This document shows, piece after piece, positions 26,606-36,406 of a stretch of DNA of 64,000 bases. Origin of the DNA: Herbiconiux ginsengi (lineage in GTDB: Bacteria > Actinomycetota > Actinomycetes > Actinomycetales > Microbacteriaceae); assembly GCF_900107435.1 (NCBI RefSeq), contig NZ_FNPZ01000002.1, positions 636,979 to 700,978 of the forward strand, read 5' to 3'. A program made the position numbers and the translations under genes. Each line of letters begins with the position of its first letter. The stretch's first letter is position 1. Below the pieces are notes generated by a model, which saw nothing but the letters and a program-made list of their open reading frames with translations, searched no databases and was not told the DNA's origin.

Positions 26606-26974
26606 CTAGACGTCGATGTCGGGAGCGGAGGCGGCCGCCGCGTTCGCCCGATCGATCTGGGCGCCCTTCACCATGCAGTAGATCCAGAGGCCGATGAAGA
26701 TGGCCGCCACGATGGCCAGAAGCGGCACCAGGATGCACGCGAGCGCGATCACGCCCTGCAGCGCCCAGCCGAGGCCATAGCCCCAGGGATAGCGCAGCAG
26801 CGCCGCCGTGGCCAGCAGGAGGAGACAGAGCACCGCGCCGCCGATCAAGGCCACCGGTGCCGGGAGCGCCTTCAAGCCGAAGATGACGAGGGCCGCGAAG
26901 AACATCACGACCGACTCGAACCCGAGCACGATGGCGCCGAGGTTCTGGCGGACCGAGCTGCTCCTCATTTCCAT
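26606..26974 (-). CDS. DUF4233 membrane protein
   Basis: A 122-aa protein with four membrane helices. The pattern LGAIVLGFESVVMFFAALVI, then LRYPWGYGLGWALQGVI, then FIGLWIYCMVKG identifies the actinobacterial DUF4233 family, which is regularly placed between folC and ndk. Its start overlaps the folC stop by 10 nt. The function is unknown. Confidence 0.9.
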   Translation of the reverse strand: MEMRSSSVRQNLGAIVLGFESVVMFFAALVIFGLKALPAPVALIGGAVLCLLLLATAALLRYPWGYGLGWALQGVIALACILVPLLAIVAAIFIGLWIYCMVKGAQIDRANAAAASAPDIDV

Positions 26975-28428
26975 TCCTCGGCGGCGGCGATGCTGATGAC
27001 CTCGCCCACGAGCGTGATCGACCCGGTGACGAGCACGGCGCCCTTCTCGCTCTCACCGGCGAGATCGCGGGCTTGGTCGAGGGCGGAGGTGAGATCGGGT
27101 TCCACCAGCACCCGGTCGGCACCCACGATGCGCACGACGATCGAGGCCAGCTCGTCGGGGTCGATCGCGCGATCCGACGAGGAGGAGGTGACCACGAAGT
27201 CGGTCACGGCAGGATCGAGGGCGCGGATGATGCCCTCCACGTCTTTGTCGGCCAGCACGGCGATCACGGCCACCACCTTGTCGAAGGTGAAGTACTCGCC
27301 GAGCGCGGCCGCGAGCGCCACGGCGCCACCGGGATTGTGCGCGGCATCCACGAGCACCGTCGGCTCGGTGCCCACCAGCTGCAGCCGGCCGGGCGAGGTG
27401 GCGGTGGCGAAGCCCTCCGTGACGACCCCCTCGGTGAGCGCCTGCGTGCCGCCGCCGATGAACGACTCGACGGCCGCGACGGCGACCGCCGCGTTGTGGC
27501 CCTGATGGTTGCCGTAGAGCGGCAGGAAGATCTCGCGGTAGGTTCCGGCGAGCCCCCGCACGGAGACCAGTTGACCGCCCACGGCGACCGTCGACTCGAG
27601 CAGCGCGAAGCGGTCGCCCTCCACGGCGAACGTGGACTCCGAGAGCTCGGCGGCCCGTTCGAGCTCGGCCAGCGCCTCGGCGGGCTGTGCGGCACTCACC
27701 ACCTGGGCGGCCGGCTTGACGATGCCCGACTTGGTGCGCGCGATCTCGCCGACCGTGTTGCCGAGTCGGGCCGTGTGATCGAGGGAGATCGGCGTGAACA
27801 CGGCGACCTGACCGTCGGCGACGTTCGTGGAATCCCACTCGCCGCCCATCCCGACCTCGATCACCGCGACATCCACCGGTGCGTCGGCGAAGGAGGCGAA
27901 GGCGAGCACGGAGAGCGCCTCGAAGAAGGTGAGGTGCGGTTCGCCCGCCTCCTCGAGCTCGGAGTCGACCAGGTCGAGGAACGGCTCGATGTCGCGCCAG
28001 TTGGCTGCCAGCGCCTCGTTCGAGATCGGCACGCCGTCGATCATGATGCGCTCGTTCACCCGTTCGAGGTGCGGACTGGTGAACAGGCCGGTGCGGAGAC
28101 CCGATGCCCGCAACAGGCTCTCGATGATGCGGCTGGTGCTCGTCTTGCCGTTGGTTCCGGTGATGTGGATGACCGGATACGACCGCTGCGGATCGCCGAG
28201 CAGCTCCACCGCGCGCCGGGTGGCCGAGAGGCGCGGCTGCGGCGCGGCCTCGCCGAGGCGGGCGAGCAGGTCGGCGTAGACCGCGTCGCCCTCCTCCACG
28301 AACTCGTCGGGCGCGGCCAGGCCGGCCGATTCGAAGTCGCCCTCGCGCTCCCCGTCGAACTCCGCGTTCTCGTCTTCGGGGTCGTCTGCGGGCGGACCGA
28401 AGTCTCCACCGAAGAACTGATCAGACAT
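26965..28428 (-). CDS. folC: Bifunctional folylpolyglutamate/dihydrofolate synthase
   Basis: A 487-aa Mur-ligase-type enzyme that adds glutamate to folates and makes dihydrofolate. After a ~30-residue acidic N-terminal extension, the P-loop is [14 protein letters not shown]. Further marks are [42 protein letters not shown] and [10 protein letters not shown]. It overlaps the ileS stop by 8 nt, so it is translated from the same message. Confidence 0.95.
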   Translation of the reverse strand: MSDQFFGGDFGPPADDPEDENAEFDGEREGDFESAGLAAPDEFVEEGDAVYADLLARLGEAAPQPRLSATRRAVELLGDPQRSYPVIHITGTNGKTSTSRIIESLLRASGLRTGLFTSPHLERVNERIMIDGVPISNEALAANWRDIEPFLDLVDSELEEAGEPHLTFFEALSVLAFASFADAPVDVAVIEVGMGGEWDSTNVADGQVAVFTPISLDHTARLGNTVGEIARTKSGIVKPAAQVVSAAQPAEALAELERAAELSESTFAVEGDRFALLESTVAVGGQLVSVRGLAGTYREIFLPLYGNHQGHNAAVAVAAVESFIGGGTQALTEGVVTEGFATATSPGRLQLVGTEPTVLVDAAHNPGGAVALAAALGEYFTFDKVVAVIAVLADKDVEGIIRALDPAVTDFVVTSSSSDRAIDPDELASIVVRIVGADRVLVEPDLTSALDQARDLAGESEKGAVLVTGSITLVGEVISIAAAEEWK

Positions 28429-31400
28429 TCTGGGTCACCGACTTCCGGCTCAGGGCGATGAGGAACTCATCCTGGTTGGCGTATTTGCCCGCGCTGACGC
28501 GGGCGAAGTGCTCGGGCGCCGCGGACGCCACGGTGCCGAGCCATTCCGAGGCGAGGACATCGCGATATCCGTCGAGCGAAGCGGTGTCGCGGGGCGAGTG
28601 CACAGCGAAGTCGGTGGCGAGGGTCTCCCCCGCCACGTCGACGGCGCCGGCGACCGCTGAAGCGACCGCGTCGGCATCCGCGTCGGAGAAGAACACCAGG
28701 TCGAGGGCGATGCGGTCGCTCACGTCGAACCCGGCCGACTTGCGGGCATCCTGCACGGCGCGGATGACGTCGCGCGCCAGACCCTCGGCCTCGAGGTCGG
28801 GCGTGAGTGTCGTGTCGAGCAGCACGAAGCCTCCCGTGGGCAGGAGCGCGAGGGCGGTGGTGTGCTCCGCGCCGTCGGCGGATGCCGCGGGGGCGGCTTC
28901 GAGCACGAGTTCGTACTCGCCCTCGAGCAGATCGATGCCGCCCGACGTCACGACACCGTTCGCCTCCGACCACTGGCCGGTTCGGGCGCCCTGGATGGCC
29001 TGCTGCACACTCTTGCCGAGCCGCGGGCCGGCCACGCGCGCGTTGACGGTGAGCCGCGAGGTGATGCCGAACTCGGCCGCCGTCGTCGCGCTCTGATCGA
29101 CGAACGCCACGCTCTTGACGTTCAGCTCGTCTTTCAGGATGCCCTCGAACTGCACGAGCGCCTCGGCGTCGTCGGTCACGATGGTGAGACCCGCCAGCGG
29201 CAGGCGCACCCGCAAGCCGTTGGCCTTGCGGAGCGACAGCGCGGTCGACGAGATGGCGCGCACCGTGTCCATCGTGTGCACGAGGCCGGCATCGGCGGGG
29301 AAGCGGTTCTCGCTCGGCCAGTCGGTGAGGTGCACGCTGCGGCCGCCGGTGAGGCCCTTCCACATCGACTCCGCCACGAGCGGGACGAGCGGGGCCGCGA
29401 CGCGCGTCACCGTCTCGAGCACCGTGTAGAGGGTGTCGAAGGCGTCGTGGTCGTCGCCCGACCAGAAGCGGTCGCGCGAACGCCGCACGTACCAGTTCGT
29501 CAGCACGTCGGCGAAGTCGCGGAGCTTCGCGGCGGCGAGCGTCGCATCCAGCGATTCGAAGTCGGCGGTGACGCTCTGCACGAGCTCGCGCGTCTTGGCG
29601 AGCAGGTAGCGGTCGAGCACGTCTTTCGAGTCGGTGCGCCACTGCGCCTCGTAGCCGCCCTCTTCAGCCGAGTTGGCGTAGAGGGTGAAGAAGTAATAGG
29701 TGCTCCACAAGGGCAGCAGCAGCTCGCGCACGCCCTGACGGATGCCCTCCTCGGTCACGATCAGGTTGCCGCCGCGGAGAACGGGCGACGACATGAGGAA
29801 CCAGCGCATCGCATCCGAGCCGTCGCGGTCGAAGACCTCCGAGACATCCGGATAGTTGCGCAGCGACTTCGACATCTTCTGACCGTCGTTGCCGAGCACG
29901 ATGCCGTGGCTGATCACGTTCTTGAACGCCGGCCGGTCGAAGAGCGCGGTGGAGAGCACGTGCATCACGTAGAACCAGCCGCGGGTCTGCCCGATGTACT
30001 CCACGATGAAGTCGGCGGGGCTGTGGGTGCCGAACCAGTCCTCGTTCTCGAACGGGTAGTGCACCTGGGCGAACGGCATCGAGCCGGAGTCGAACCACAC
30101 GTCGAAGACGTCCTCGATGCGGCGCATGGTGGAGCGCCCGGTGGGGTCGTCGGGGTTCGGCCGGGTGAGCTCGTCGATGAAGGGGCGGTGGAGGTCGGTC
30201 TCGCCGTCGCGGTTCTTCGGGAGGGCGCCGAAGTCGGCCTCGAGCTCGGCCAGCGAGCCGTAGACGTCGACGCGCGGGTGGTTCGGGTCGTCGCTCTTCC
30301 AGACAGGGATGGGCGAGCCCCAGTAGCGGTTGCGCGAGATCGACCAGTCGCGGGCCCCGGAGAGCCACTTGCCGAACTGGCCCTCCTTCACGTTCTCGGG
30401 AACCCACTCGATCTGCTGGTTGAGCTCCTCCATCCGTTCGCGGATGGTGGTGACGCGCACGAACCAGCTCGACACCGCCTTGTAGATGAGCGGGTTGCGG
30501 CACCGCCAGCAGTGCGGGTAGCTGTGCTCGTAGCTGGCCTGGCGCACGAGACGGCCGGCAGCGCGGAGCATCTGGGTGAGCGGCTTGTTGGCGTCGAAGA
30601 CGTGCTGGCCCTCGACATCCGGAACGCTGGCGAGGAAGCGGCCTCCGTCGTCGACCGAGATGACGACAGGGATGCCCGCGGCCTCGCAGGCCTTCTGGTC
30701 TTCTTCACCGTAGGCGGGCGCCTGGTGCACGATGCCGGTGCCGTCTCCGGTGGAGACGTAGTCGGCCACCAGGATCTGCCACGCGTTCTGCGTGCCGTAC
30801 TTCTCGGTGTCGGCGTAGTAGTCCCAGATGCGGTCGTAGGCCACGCCCTCGAGATCGCGCCCGTAGTAGGCGGCACGGCGGCCGGTGCCGGGCTCAGCGG
30901 CCCAGCGCTCGGAGGCGGCGAGCGCGTCGGCGCCCGACTCGTAGCCGAGGTCTTTGGCGTAGGAGCCGACGAGGTCGCGGGCCAGCAGGAACTCCTGGCC
31001 CTGCAGGTGCTCCTGCACCCCGGTGCGCTCCCCCGGCGCCAGAGCGTGCGGAACCACCACGTACTCGATGTCGGGGCCGACGGCGAGGGCGAGGTTGGTG
31101 GGCAGGGTCCAGGGCGTCGTCGTCCAGGCCAGGGCCTCGACGCCGGTGAGGCCGAGCGACTCGGCGCGGGTGCCGACGAGCGGGAAGGTGACCGTCACCG
31201 TCTGGTCTTGACGCATCTTGTAGACGTCGTCGTCCATCCGCAGCTCGTGGTTGGAGAGCGGGGTCTCGTCCTTCCAGCAGTAGGGCAGCACGCGGTAGCC
31301 CTCGTAGGCGAGGCCCTTCGTGTGCAACTCCTTGAACGCCCAGATCACCGACTCCATGAAGGTGATGTCGAGGGTCTTGTAGTCGTTGTCGAAATCGACC

Positions 31401-31843
31401 CAGCGGGCCTGGCGGGTGACGTAGTCCTGCCACTCGTGGGTGTACTTCAGCACCGACTTGCGGGAAGCCGAGTTGAAGACCTCGACGCCCATCTCCTCGA
31501 TCTGGCTCTTCTCGGTGATGCCGAGCTGCTTCATCGCCTCGAGCTCGGCGGGCAGGCCGTGGGTGTCCCAGCCGAAGCGGCGCTCCACCTTCTTGCCGCG
31601 CATGGTCTGGAAGCGCGGGAAGAGGTCTTTGGCGTAGCCCGTGAGCAGGTGACCGTAGTGAGGCAGGCCGTTCGCGAAAGGCGGGCCGTCGTAGAAGACC
31701 CACTCCGGCGCATCCGCTCGGTTCTGGATGCTCGCCCGGAAGGTGTCGTCGCCCTTCCAGAACGCGAGCACGCCCTCTTCGACCGCGGGGAAGCTCGGCG
31801 AGGGCACGACGGCGCTGAACTCGTCGGAATCTTTGGGGTACAT
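28421..31843 (-). CDS. ileS: Isoleucine-tRNA ligase
   Basis: A 1140-aa class I synthetase (EC 6.1.1.5). HIGH-box variant [13 protein letters not shown] in [12 protein letters not shown], the CP1 editing domain between them, and the zinc-type WRCRNPL region are visible. The long form (no N-terminal zinc extension, anticodon domain 720-950) is the kind common in actinobacteria and eukaryotes. The start at MYPKDSDEF has AGGAGA at 7 nt; the longer frame reads the T-box leader. Controlled by the T-box element directly upstream. Confidence 0.97.
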   Translation of the reverse strand: MYPKDSDEFSAVVPSPSFPAVEEGVLAFWKGDDTFRASIQNRADAPEWVFYDGPPFANGLPHYGHLLTGYAKDLFPRFQTMRGKKVERRFGWDTHGLPAELEAMKQLGITEKSQIEEMGVEVFNSASRKSVLKYTHEWQDYVTRQARWVDFDNDYKTLDITFMESVIWAFKELHTKGLAYEGYRVLPYCWKDETPLSNHELRMDDDVYKMRQDQTVTVTFPLVGTRAESLGLTGVEALAWTTTPWTLPTNLALAVGPDIEYVVVPHALAPGERTGVQEHLQGQEFLLARDLVGSYAKDLGYESGADALAASERWAAEPGTGRRAAYYGRDLEGVAYDRIWDYYADTEKYGTQNAWQILVADYVSTGDGTGIVHQAPAYGEEDQKACEAAGIPVVISVDDGGRFLASVPDVEGQHVFDANKPLTQMLRAAGRLVRQASYEHSYPHCWRCRNPLIYKAVSSWFVRVTTIRERMEELNQQIEWVPENVKEGQFGKWLSGARDWSISRNRYWGSPIPVWKSDDPNHPRVDVYGSLAELEADFGALPKNRDGETDLHRPFIDELTRPNPDDPTGRSTMRRIEDVFDVWFDSGSMPFAQVHYPFENEDWFGTHSPADFIVEYIGQTRGWFYVMHVLSTALFDRPAFKNVISHGIVLGNDGQKMSKSLRNYPDVSEVFDRDGSDAMRWFLMSSPVLRGGNLIVTEEGIRQGVRELLLPLWSTYYFFTLYANSAEEGGYEAQWRTDSKDVLDRYLLAKTRELVQSVTADFESLDATLAAAKLRDFADVLTNWYVRRSRDRFWSGDDHDAFDTLYTVLETVTRVAAPLVPLVAESMWKGLTGGRSVHLTDWPSENRFPADAGLVHTMDTVRAISSTALSLRKANGLRVRLPLAGLTIVTDDAEALVQFEGILKDELNVKSVAFVDQSATTAAEFGITSRLTVNARVAGPRLGKSVQQAIQGARTGQWSEANGVVTSGGIDLLEGEYELVLEAAPAASADGAEHTTALALLPTGGFVLLDTTLTPDLEAEGLARDVIRAVQDARKSAGFDVSDRIALDLVFFSDADADAVASAVAGAVDVAGETLATDFAVHSPRDTASLDGYRDVLASEWLGTVASAAPEHFARVSAGKYANQDEFLIALSRKSVTQNV

Positions 31844-31859
31844 GGGTCTCCTGCACGGC

Positions 31860-32090
31860 TTGATCTGTGCTGCACGACCCGCACTGCGGATGCATGCTGC
31901 TCTGCCCACGAGGACGGATCGGAGCTCCGCTCCCCACCGTGGTACCACCTCGCTTGCCGGCGCCGATGCTCTCGCACGTCGCCGACCGCTTGTTCTTAGG
32001 CTTTGACGGGCCCGACCCGTTCGGTTCTACCGGGTGCTCGCGCACCGTTCTTCCGACGACTCCCCGGTGATCGCCGGTTCACAGCCATGG
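31860..32090 (-). promoter_or_regulatory. T-box riboswitch, ileS leader (tRNA-Ile)
   Basis: On the minus strand a short Stem I carries ATC (Ile codon, 32069-32071) between GGCG and ACCGGGG arms. The conserved T-box TGGTACC follows in AGGTGGTACCACGG (around 31941-31947), then a G-rich pairing partner and a stem before the ileS ribosome site. Uncharged tRNA-Ile would pair with both. A short Stem I and no T-tract terminator point to the actinobacterial class that controls translation initiation. Exact ends are approximate. Confidence 0.85.
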
Positions 32091-32145
32091 TGAAGGTCAT
32101 TCTAACCGATTCCCGAGCGGGGTCGGCGTGTGCGGATGCGCCGGC

Positions 32146-32745
32146 TCAACCCGTCGAGAAACCCCGCAGCACCGGATGCACCACCCGTTCGACGTAGCTG
32201 ACCAGCGGCGCGCGGGAAGGGCCGTCTGCGGCCCAGCGCCCGACGGCCGCCGCGGCGGCGCCGAGCACGGCGAGCGCGATCGCCCGCGCCTGCAGGGGGC
32301 GGTCGGCCGCCAGGGGGTTCGCCGCCCAGAGGCGGGCGACCAGGTAACGCTCGATGAGGTCGGCGTGGGCGAGCGCACGGGCGAGGCCCGCGGCCTTCAG
32401 CTCCGCGTCGATGCCCATCACCTCGTACTGGGTGAGCACCAGCGGGGCTCGCTCGGCGGTGAAGCCGGCGGCGGTGACGAGCAGTGCCTCCTGCACCGCC
32501 CCGAGCGGGTCGTCGGAGGTCGCGCGTTCGGCCAGCGCATCCGTCAACGCCTGCAGGCTCGCGTCGAGCTCCACCCAGAGGAGATCGCTCTTCGCGGTGA
32601 AGTAGTTGAAGAAGGTGTTGCGACTCACCCCGGCGCGCTGGGTGATCTGCTCGATCGTGGTCTTCGCGTAGCCGCTCTCGAGGAAGAGTTCGGAGGCGGC
32701 CTCCTCGAGCATGCGCTGCGAAGACGCACGGGGCCTGCCGGCCAT
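32146..32745 (-). CDS. TetR-family regulator
   Basis: A 199-aa protein. The N-terminal HTH reads ELFLESGYAKTTIEQITQRA and GVSRNTFFNYFTAKSDLLW. The ligand domain is unassigned. MAGRPRASSQ was taken as start because GGGAGGCGAG lies before it; a reading 12 codons longer has no ribosome site. It is divergent from the ABC importer, and an imperfect palindrome lies between, so it probably controls the importer. Confidence 0.9.
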   Translation of the reverse strand: MAGRPRASSQRMLEEAASELFLESGYAKTTIEQITQRAGVSRNTFFNYFTAKSDLLWVELDASLQALTDALAERATSDDPLGAVQEALLVTAAGFTAERAPLVLTQYEVMGIDAELKAAGLARALAHADLIERYLVARLWAANPLAADRPLQARAIALAVLGAAAAAVGRWAADGPSRAPLVSYVERVVHPVLRGFSTG

Positions 32746-32771
32746 CTCGCCTCCCGGGAATAAATAGATCG

Positions 32772-32788
32772 AGTCCAACAATTAGACT
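32772..32788. promoter_or_regulatory. Imperfect palindrome between tetR and the importer operon
   Basis: AGTCCAA-caa-TTAGACT has 7-bp arms with one mismatch. TAGACT at its right end could be the -10 box of the importer operon, so a bound TetR would block it. Position and symmetry make it a candidate TetR operator. Confidence 0.45.
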
Positions 32789-32844
32789 GGATGGCGATCG
32801 CAGCAGATCGCTCCCCCACCATTCCACACCAGGCAGGCTCTTTC

Positions 32845-34479
32845 GTGTCCAGACGCACCATCACCCTCCTCGCCGTCGCGGCGGCATCCGCTCTCCTCCT
32901 GGCCGGTTGCGCGCCCGCGGCGGGCCCCGCCACCAGCGCTCCCGCCGCCGGCGGCACCCTCACCTACGCGACCGGGTTCGGCGAACCCGACTGCCTCGAT
33001 CCGCACAACGGCGGCAACATGCCCCAGGCCCTGGTGGGCACGAACTTCCTCGAGTCGCTGTTCTCGCAGGATGCCGACGGCGCGATCGTGCCCTGGCTCG
33101 CCACGGCGGGCACGCCCTCGGCCGATGGACTGACCTGGGACATCACGCTGCGCGACGACGTCTCGTTCAGCGACGGCACACCGTTCGACGCGGCGGCCGT
33201 GAAAGCGAACATCGAGCAGATCCAGGATCCGGCCACCGCGTCGTCGACCGGCATCCTCGCGCTCGGCAAGGTGCAGTCGGTCGAGGTCGTCGATCCCACC
33301 ACCGCCCGATTCCACCTCTCGGAGCCCGACAGCGCGCTGCTCGAGTCGCTCGCCCAGACCTGGCTCGCCATGGAGTCGCCCGCCGGCCTGGCACGCGGCC
33401 TCGAGGCGAACTGCGAGGCGCCGATCGGCACCGGGCCGTTCATCGTCGACAGCTGGACCAAGCAGGACAGCATCACCCTCGTGCGCAACGAGAACTACAA
33501 CTCGGCACCGGCCGGGGCCGCGCACGAAGGCCCGGCATACCTCGACACGATCGTCTGGCGGTTCATCCCCGACTCGGCCACCCGCTTCGCGGCCCTGCAG
33601 TCGGGGCAGGTCGACGTGATCGACGAGATGCAGCCCGACAACGTGGTGGCCGCCGACTCCAGCGACCAGTTCGACGTGCTCACCGGAGCCCTGCCGGGCG
33701 CCTCCATCCGGCTCGAACTCAACTCGGGCTTCGCGCCCTTCGACGACGAGCGGGTGCGCAAGGCCTTCGTGCACTCGGCCGACGTGAACCCCGGCATCCA
33801 GAGCCTGTTCTTCGGCACGGCCGAGCGCTCGTACTCGGTGCTGTCGTCGAGCACGCCGTATGGCGCATCCTTCCCCGACGACTTCACCATCGACACCGAC
33901 CTCGCCAACCAGCTGCTCGACGAGGCGGGCTGGACGGGCCGGGATTCCGAGGGCTACCGCACCAAGGACGGGCAGCGTCTCGTGGTCGACTTCCCGGTCT
34001 CGACCAACCAGTCGATCCCGGCGGAGCAGTCGCTGTTCGAGCAGATCCAGGCCACGACGAAGGAGGTCGGCTTCGATGTGGAGCTGCACCCGCTCGACCT
34101 GTCGTCGTGGTATTCGGCACTCGGGTCGTGGGACTTCGGGGTGACGAGCGCGATCTACACCAAGAACTCGCCCGACGTGCTGCGCATCCTCTACCACTCG
34201 TCGAACATCGTGCCGGCGCCGAGCGGCTACCACGCGAACAACGCGCACGTGTCGATCCCGGAGCTCGACTCACTGCTGACCGAGGCCGGCGAGACGACGG
34301 ACGACGCGCAGCGGGCCTCGCTCTACGAGCAGGCGCAGAAGATCCTCTCCGACGGCGCCTATGTGCTGCCGCTCTACGACCACCTGCAGAAGATCGGCTA
34401 CTCCACGAAGGTGCACGGACTCTCCCTGCTGCCGACGCTGCAGATCCCGTACTTCGGAGACGTGTGGGTTCAGCAGTAG
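32845..34479 (+). CDS. ABC importer substrate-binding lipoprotein (SBP_bac_5)
   Basis: A 544-aa peptide/nickel-type binding protein. The signal peptide ends in the lipobox LLAGC, so the mature protein is lipid-anchored outside the membrane. Family motifs include LTWDITLRDDVSFSDGTPFDA, GTGPFIVDSW and RFAALQSGQVDVID. The GTG start at 32845 gives a normal lipoprotein signal; the ATG at 32791 would overlap the promoter. The substrate (peptide, opine or metal chelate) cannot be told. Followed by a hairpin and then by the permease genes. Confidence 0.92.
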   Translation: MSRRTITLLAVAAASALLLAGCAPAAGPATSAPAAGGTLTYATGFGEPDCLDPHNGGNMPQALVGTNFLESLFSQDADGAIVPWLATAGTPSADGLTWDITLRDDVSFSDGTPFDAAAVKANIEQIQDPATASSTGILALGKVQSVEVVDPTTARFHLSEPDSALLESLAQTWLAMESPAGLARGLEANCEAPIGTGPFIVDSWTKQDSITLVRNENYNSAPAGAAHEGPAYLDTIVWRFIPDSATRFAALQSGQVDVIDEMQPDNVVAADSSDQFDVLTGALPGASIRLELNSGFAPFDDERVRKAFVHSADVNPGIQSLFFGTAERSYSVLSSSTPYGASFPDDFTIDTDLANQLLDEAGWTGRDSEGYRTKDGQRLVVDFPVSTNQSIPAEQSLFEQIQATTKEVGFDVELHPLDLSSWYSALGSWDFGVTSAIYTKNSPDVLRILYHSSNIVPAPSGYHANNAHVSIPELDSLLTEAGETTDDAQRASLYEQAQKILSDGAYVLPLYDHLQKIGYSTKVHGLSLLPTLQIPYFGDVWVQQ

Positions 34480-34493
34480 CGCTCCCCTCCACA

Positions 34494-34526
34494 CCCCCGG
34501 CCCCGCATTCCGTGGGCCGGGGGTTT
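34494..34526 (+). terminator. Intra-operon hairpin between binding protein and permease
   Basis: Perfect 10-bp arms CCCCCGGCCC (34494-34503) and GGGCCGGGGG (34514-34523) with a 10-nt loop, followed by TTT. It probably terminates part of the transcripts, so that binding protein is made in excess over permease, and it may protect the 3' end of the first message. Confidence 0.65.
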
Positions 34527-34550
34527 CGCCGTGCCCGCGCAGGGTCGAGC

Positions 34551-35474
34551 GTGCGGTGGCTGCTGCTGCGTCTGGGTGGCGCGGTGTTCGTGCTCTGGGC
34601 CGCGGCGACGCTGACGTTCTTCGGGCTGCGGCTCATCCCGGGCGACCCGGCGCAGGCCATCCTCGGCGGCCCGGGGTCGCAGGCCAGCGCGGAGGCTCTC
34701 GCGCAGGTGCGCGCCGAGTACGGACTGGATCAGCCGCTGTTCACGCAATACCTCACCCAGCTGGGGCGGCTCGTCACGGGCGATCTCGGCACCTCGTACT
34801 CGCTTCGCACCCCCGTCGTCGAGGTGATCGGGTCGCAGATCGGCGGCACGCTGCTGCTGGCCGCGCTGGCACTGATCGTGGCCTGGGCGATCGCACTCGG
34901 GCTCGCACTGTGGTCGACGCGGGGCGGGCGGATCGCCGCCGGGGTCGGATCGGCGCTCGAGATCGTGGCCGCCGCCGTTCCGCACTTCTGGCTCGCGACG
35001 GTTCTGGTGCTCGTGTTCAGCACGACGTTGCGGTGGTTTCCGGCGGTGAGCACGGCCGGCCCGGAGGGGCTGGTGCTTCCGGTGCTCACGCTGGCGTTGC
35101 CGCTGGCGGGCTTTCTCGGGCAGGTGATGCGCGAATCCGTGCTGGACGCGCTCGACGCCCCGTTCACGCTGTCGGCACGGGCCCGCGGCGAAGGCGAGGG
35201 CGGGGTGCGCTGGCGGCACGTGCTGCGGCACGGATCACTGCCCGGCATCGCGCTCTCGGGCTGGGCGTTCGGGTGGCTGATCTCGGGCGCGGTGGTGGTG
35301 GAGACGATCTTCGCCCGGCCCGGACTCGGGCGCACGCTGCTCAACGCGGTGCAGCTGCGCGACGTGCCTCTGGTCGTGGGCATGGTGCTGGTGGTGGCTC
35401 TGGGGTACGTGGTGATGACGGTGGCGACGGATGCGGCGACCCGGGTCGCTGACCCCAGGATGAGGGCGTCGTGA
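34551..35474 (+). CDS. ABC importer permease (DppB type)
   Basis: A 307-aa inner-membrane permease. It opens VRWLLLRLGGAVFVLWAAAT with FFGLRLIPGDPA, the DppB N-terminal signature; the EAA-type coupling loop is in the region ESVLDALDAPFTLSARARG. Six helices are predicted. The GTG at 34551 was chosen because AGGG precedes it and it lies beyond the hairpin; GTG at 34512 lies within it. Overlaps the next gene by 4 nt. Confidence 0.9.
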   Translation: MRWLLLRLGGAVFVLWAAATLTFFGLRLIPGDPAQAILGGPGSQASAEALAQVRAEYGLDQPLFTQYLTQLGRLVTGDLGTSYSLRTPVVEVIGSQIGGTLLLAALALIVAWAIALGLALWSTRGGRIAAGVGSALEIVAAAVPHFWLATVLVLVFSTTLRWFPAVSTAGPEGLVLPVLTLALPLAGFLGQVMRESVLDALDAPFTLSARARGEGEGGVRWRHVLRHGSLPGIALSGWAFGWLISGAVVVETIFARPGLGRTLLNAVQLRDVPLVVGMVLVVALGYVVMTVATDAATRVADPRMRAS

Positions 35475-36406
35475 GTCTGCCGACGAGTGTGATCGCCGGG
35501 GGCGCGTCGGCACACGAGCGGGATGCCCACGGCGAGCCGGCGGAGGCCGCGCGCGCGGGCGTCAATATCTCCGGGCTCCGGCGCGGTCACGGGGTGCGAG
35601 CGTTCTTCGGGGCGCTCGGCGTGGCGCAGTGGATCGCCGTCGGGTTCCTGCTGCTGCTCCTCGTGGCGGCGCTCCTCCCGTCGCTGCTGGCGCCGGGCGA
35701 TCCGCTCGCCATCGACCCCGGCGACGCCTTTCGCGCGCCGGGGTGGGGGCATCCGTTCGGCACCGACGAATCGGGGCGCGATGTCTACACGCGCGTGGTG
35801 CACGGCACGGCGCCCTCACTCGTGATCGGGGTGTCGGCCACGACCATCGGCATCCTGCTCGCCCTCGTGTTCGGCACCGCCGCCGCTCTCGGCGGTCGGG
35901 TGGTGGATTTCGGGGTGAGCCGCTTTCTCGAGGTGCTGTTCGCCTTTCCGGGGCTGCTGCTGGCCCTGCTCGTGATCACCGTCTACGGACCCGGGATCGT
36001 GACCTCGACCATCGCGGTGGGGCTGGCGACGGCGCCGGGGTACGCGCGGATCATCCGGTCGCAGACGCGCGCGGTGGCGTCGTCGGCGTACGTGGAGGCG
36101 GCCGTGGTGCTCGGCAAGTCGCGGGGGCGCATCCTGGCGCGGCACATCCTGCCGAACGCGGTGGCACCGGTGTTCGTGCTCGTGACGCTCGGCGTGGGTC
36201 AGGCGATCGTGTGGGCGGCGGCTCTCTCCTACCTCGGACTCGGCGCGGAGCCACCCGCGGCCGAGTGGGGCGCGATGCTGTTCGCCGGCAAGAACTACGT
36301 GACGACGGCGTGGTGGATGACCTTCTTCCCCGGGCTCGCGATCGTGCTGAGCGCAGCGGCCACCACGGTGCTGGGCCGGGCGCTGCAGCGGCGGAGCCTG
36401 CGGTGA
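35471..36406 (+). CDS. ABC importer permease (DppC type)
   Basis: A 311-aa permease. After a ~45-residue polar N-terminus come six helices; HPFGTDESGRDVYTRVVHG is the typical DppC motif and AYVEAAVVLGKSRGRILARH the coupling loop. The GTG start overlaps the preceding stop (GTGA), so the two permeases are translationally coupled and should form the heterodimeric channel. Confidence 0.92.
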   Translation: MSLPTSVIAGGASAHERDAHGEPAEAARAGVNISGLRRGHGVRAFFGALGVAQWIAVGFLLLLLVAALLPSLLAPGDPLAIDPGDAFRAPGWGHPFGTDESGRDVYTRVVHGTAPSLVIGVSATTIGILLALVFGTAAALGGRVVDFGVSRFLEVLFAFPGLLLALLVITVYGPGIVTSTIAVGLATAPGYARIIRSQTRAVASSAYVEAAVVLGKSRGRILARHILPNAVAPVFVLVTLGVGQAIVWAAALSYLGLGAEPPAAEWGAMLFAGKNYVTTAWWMTFFPGLAIVLSAAATTVLGRALQRRSLR

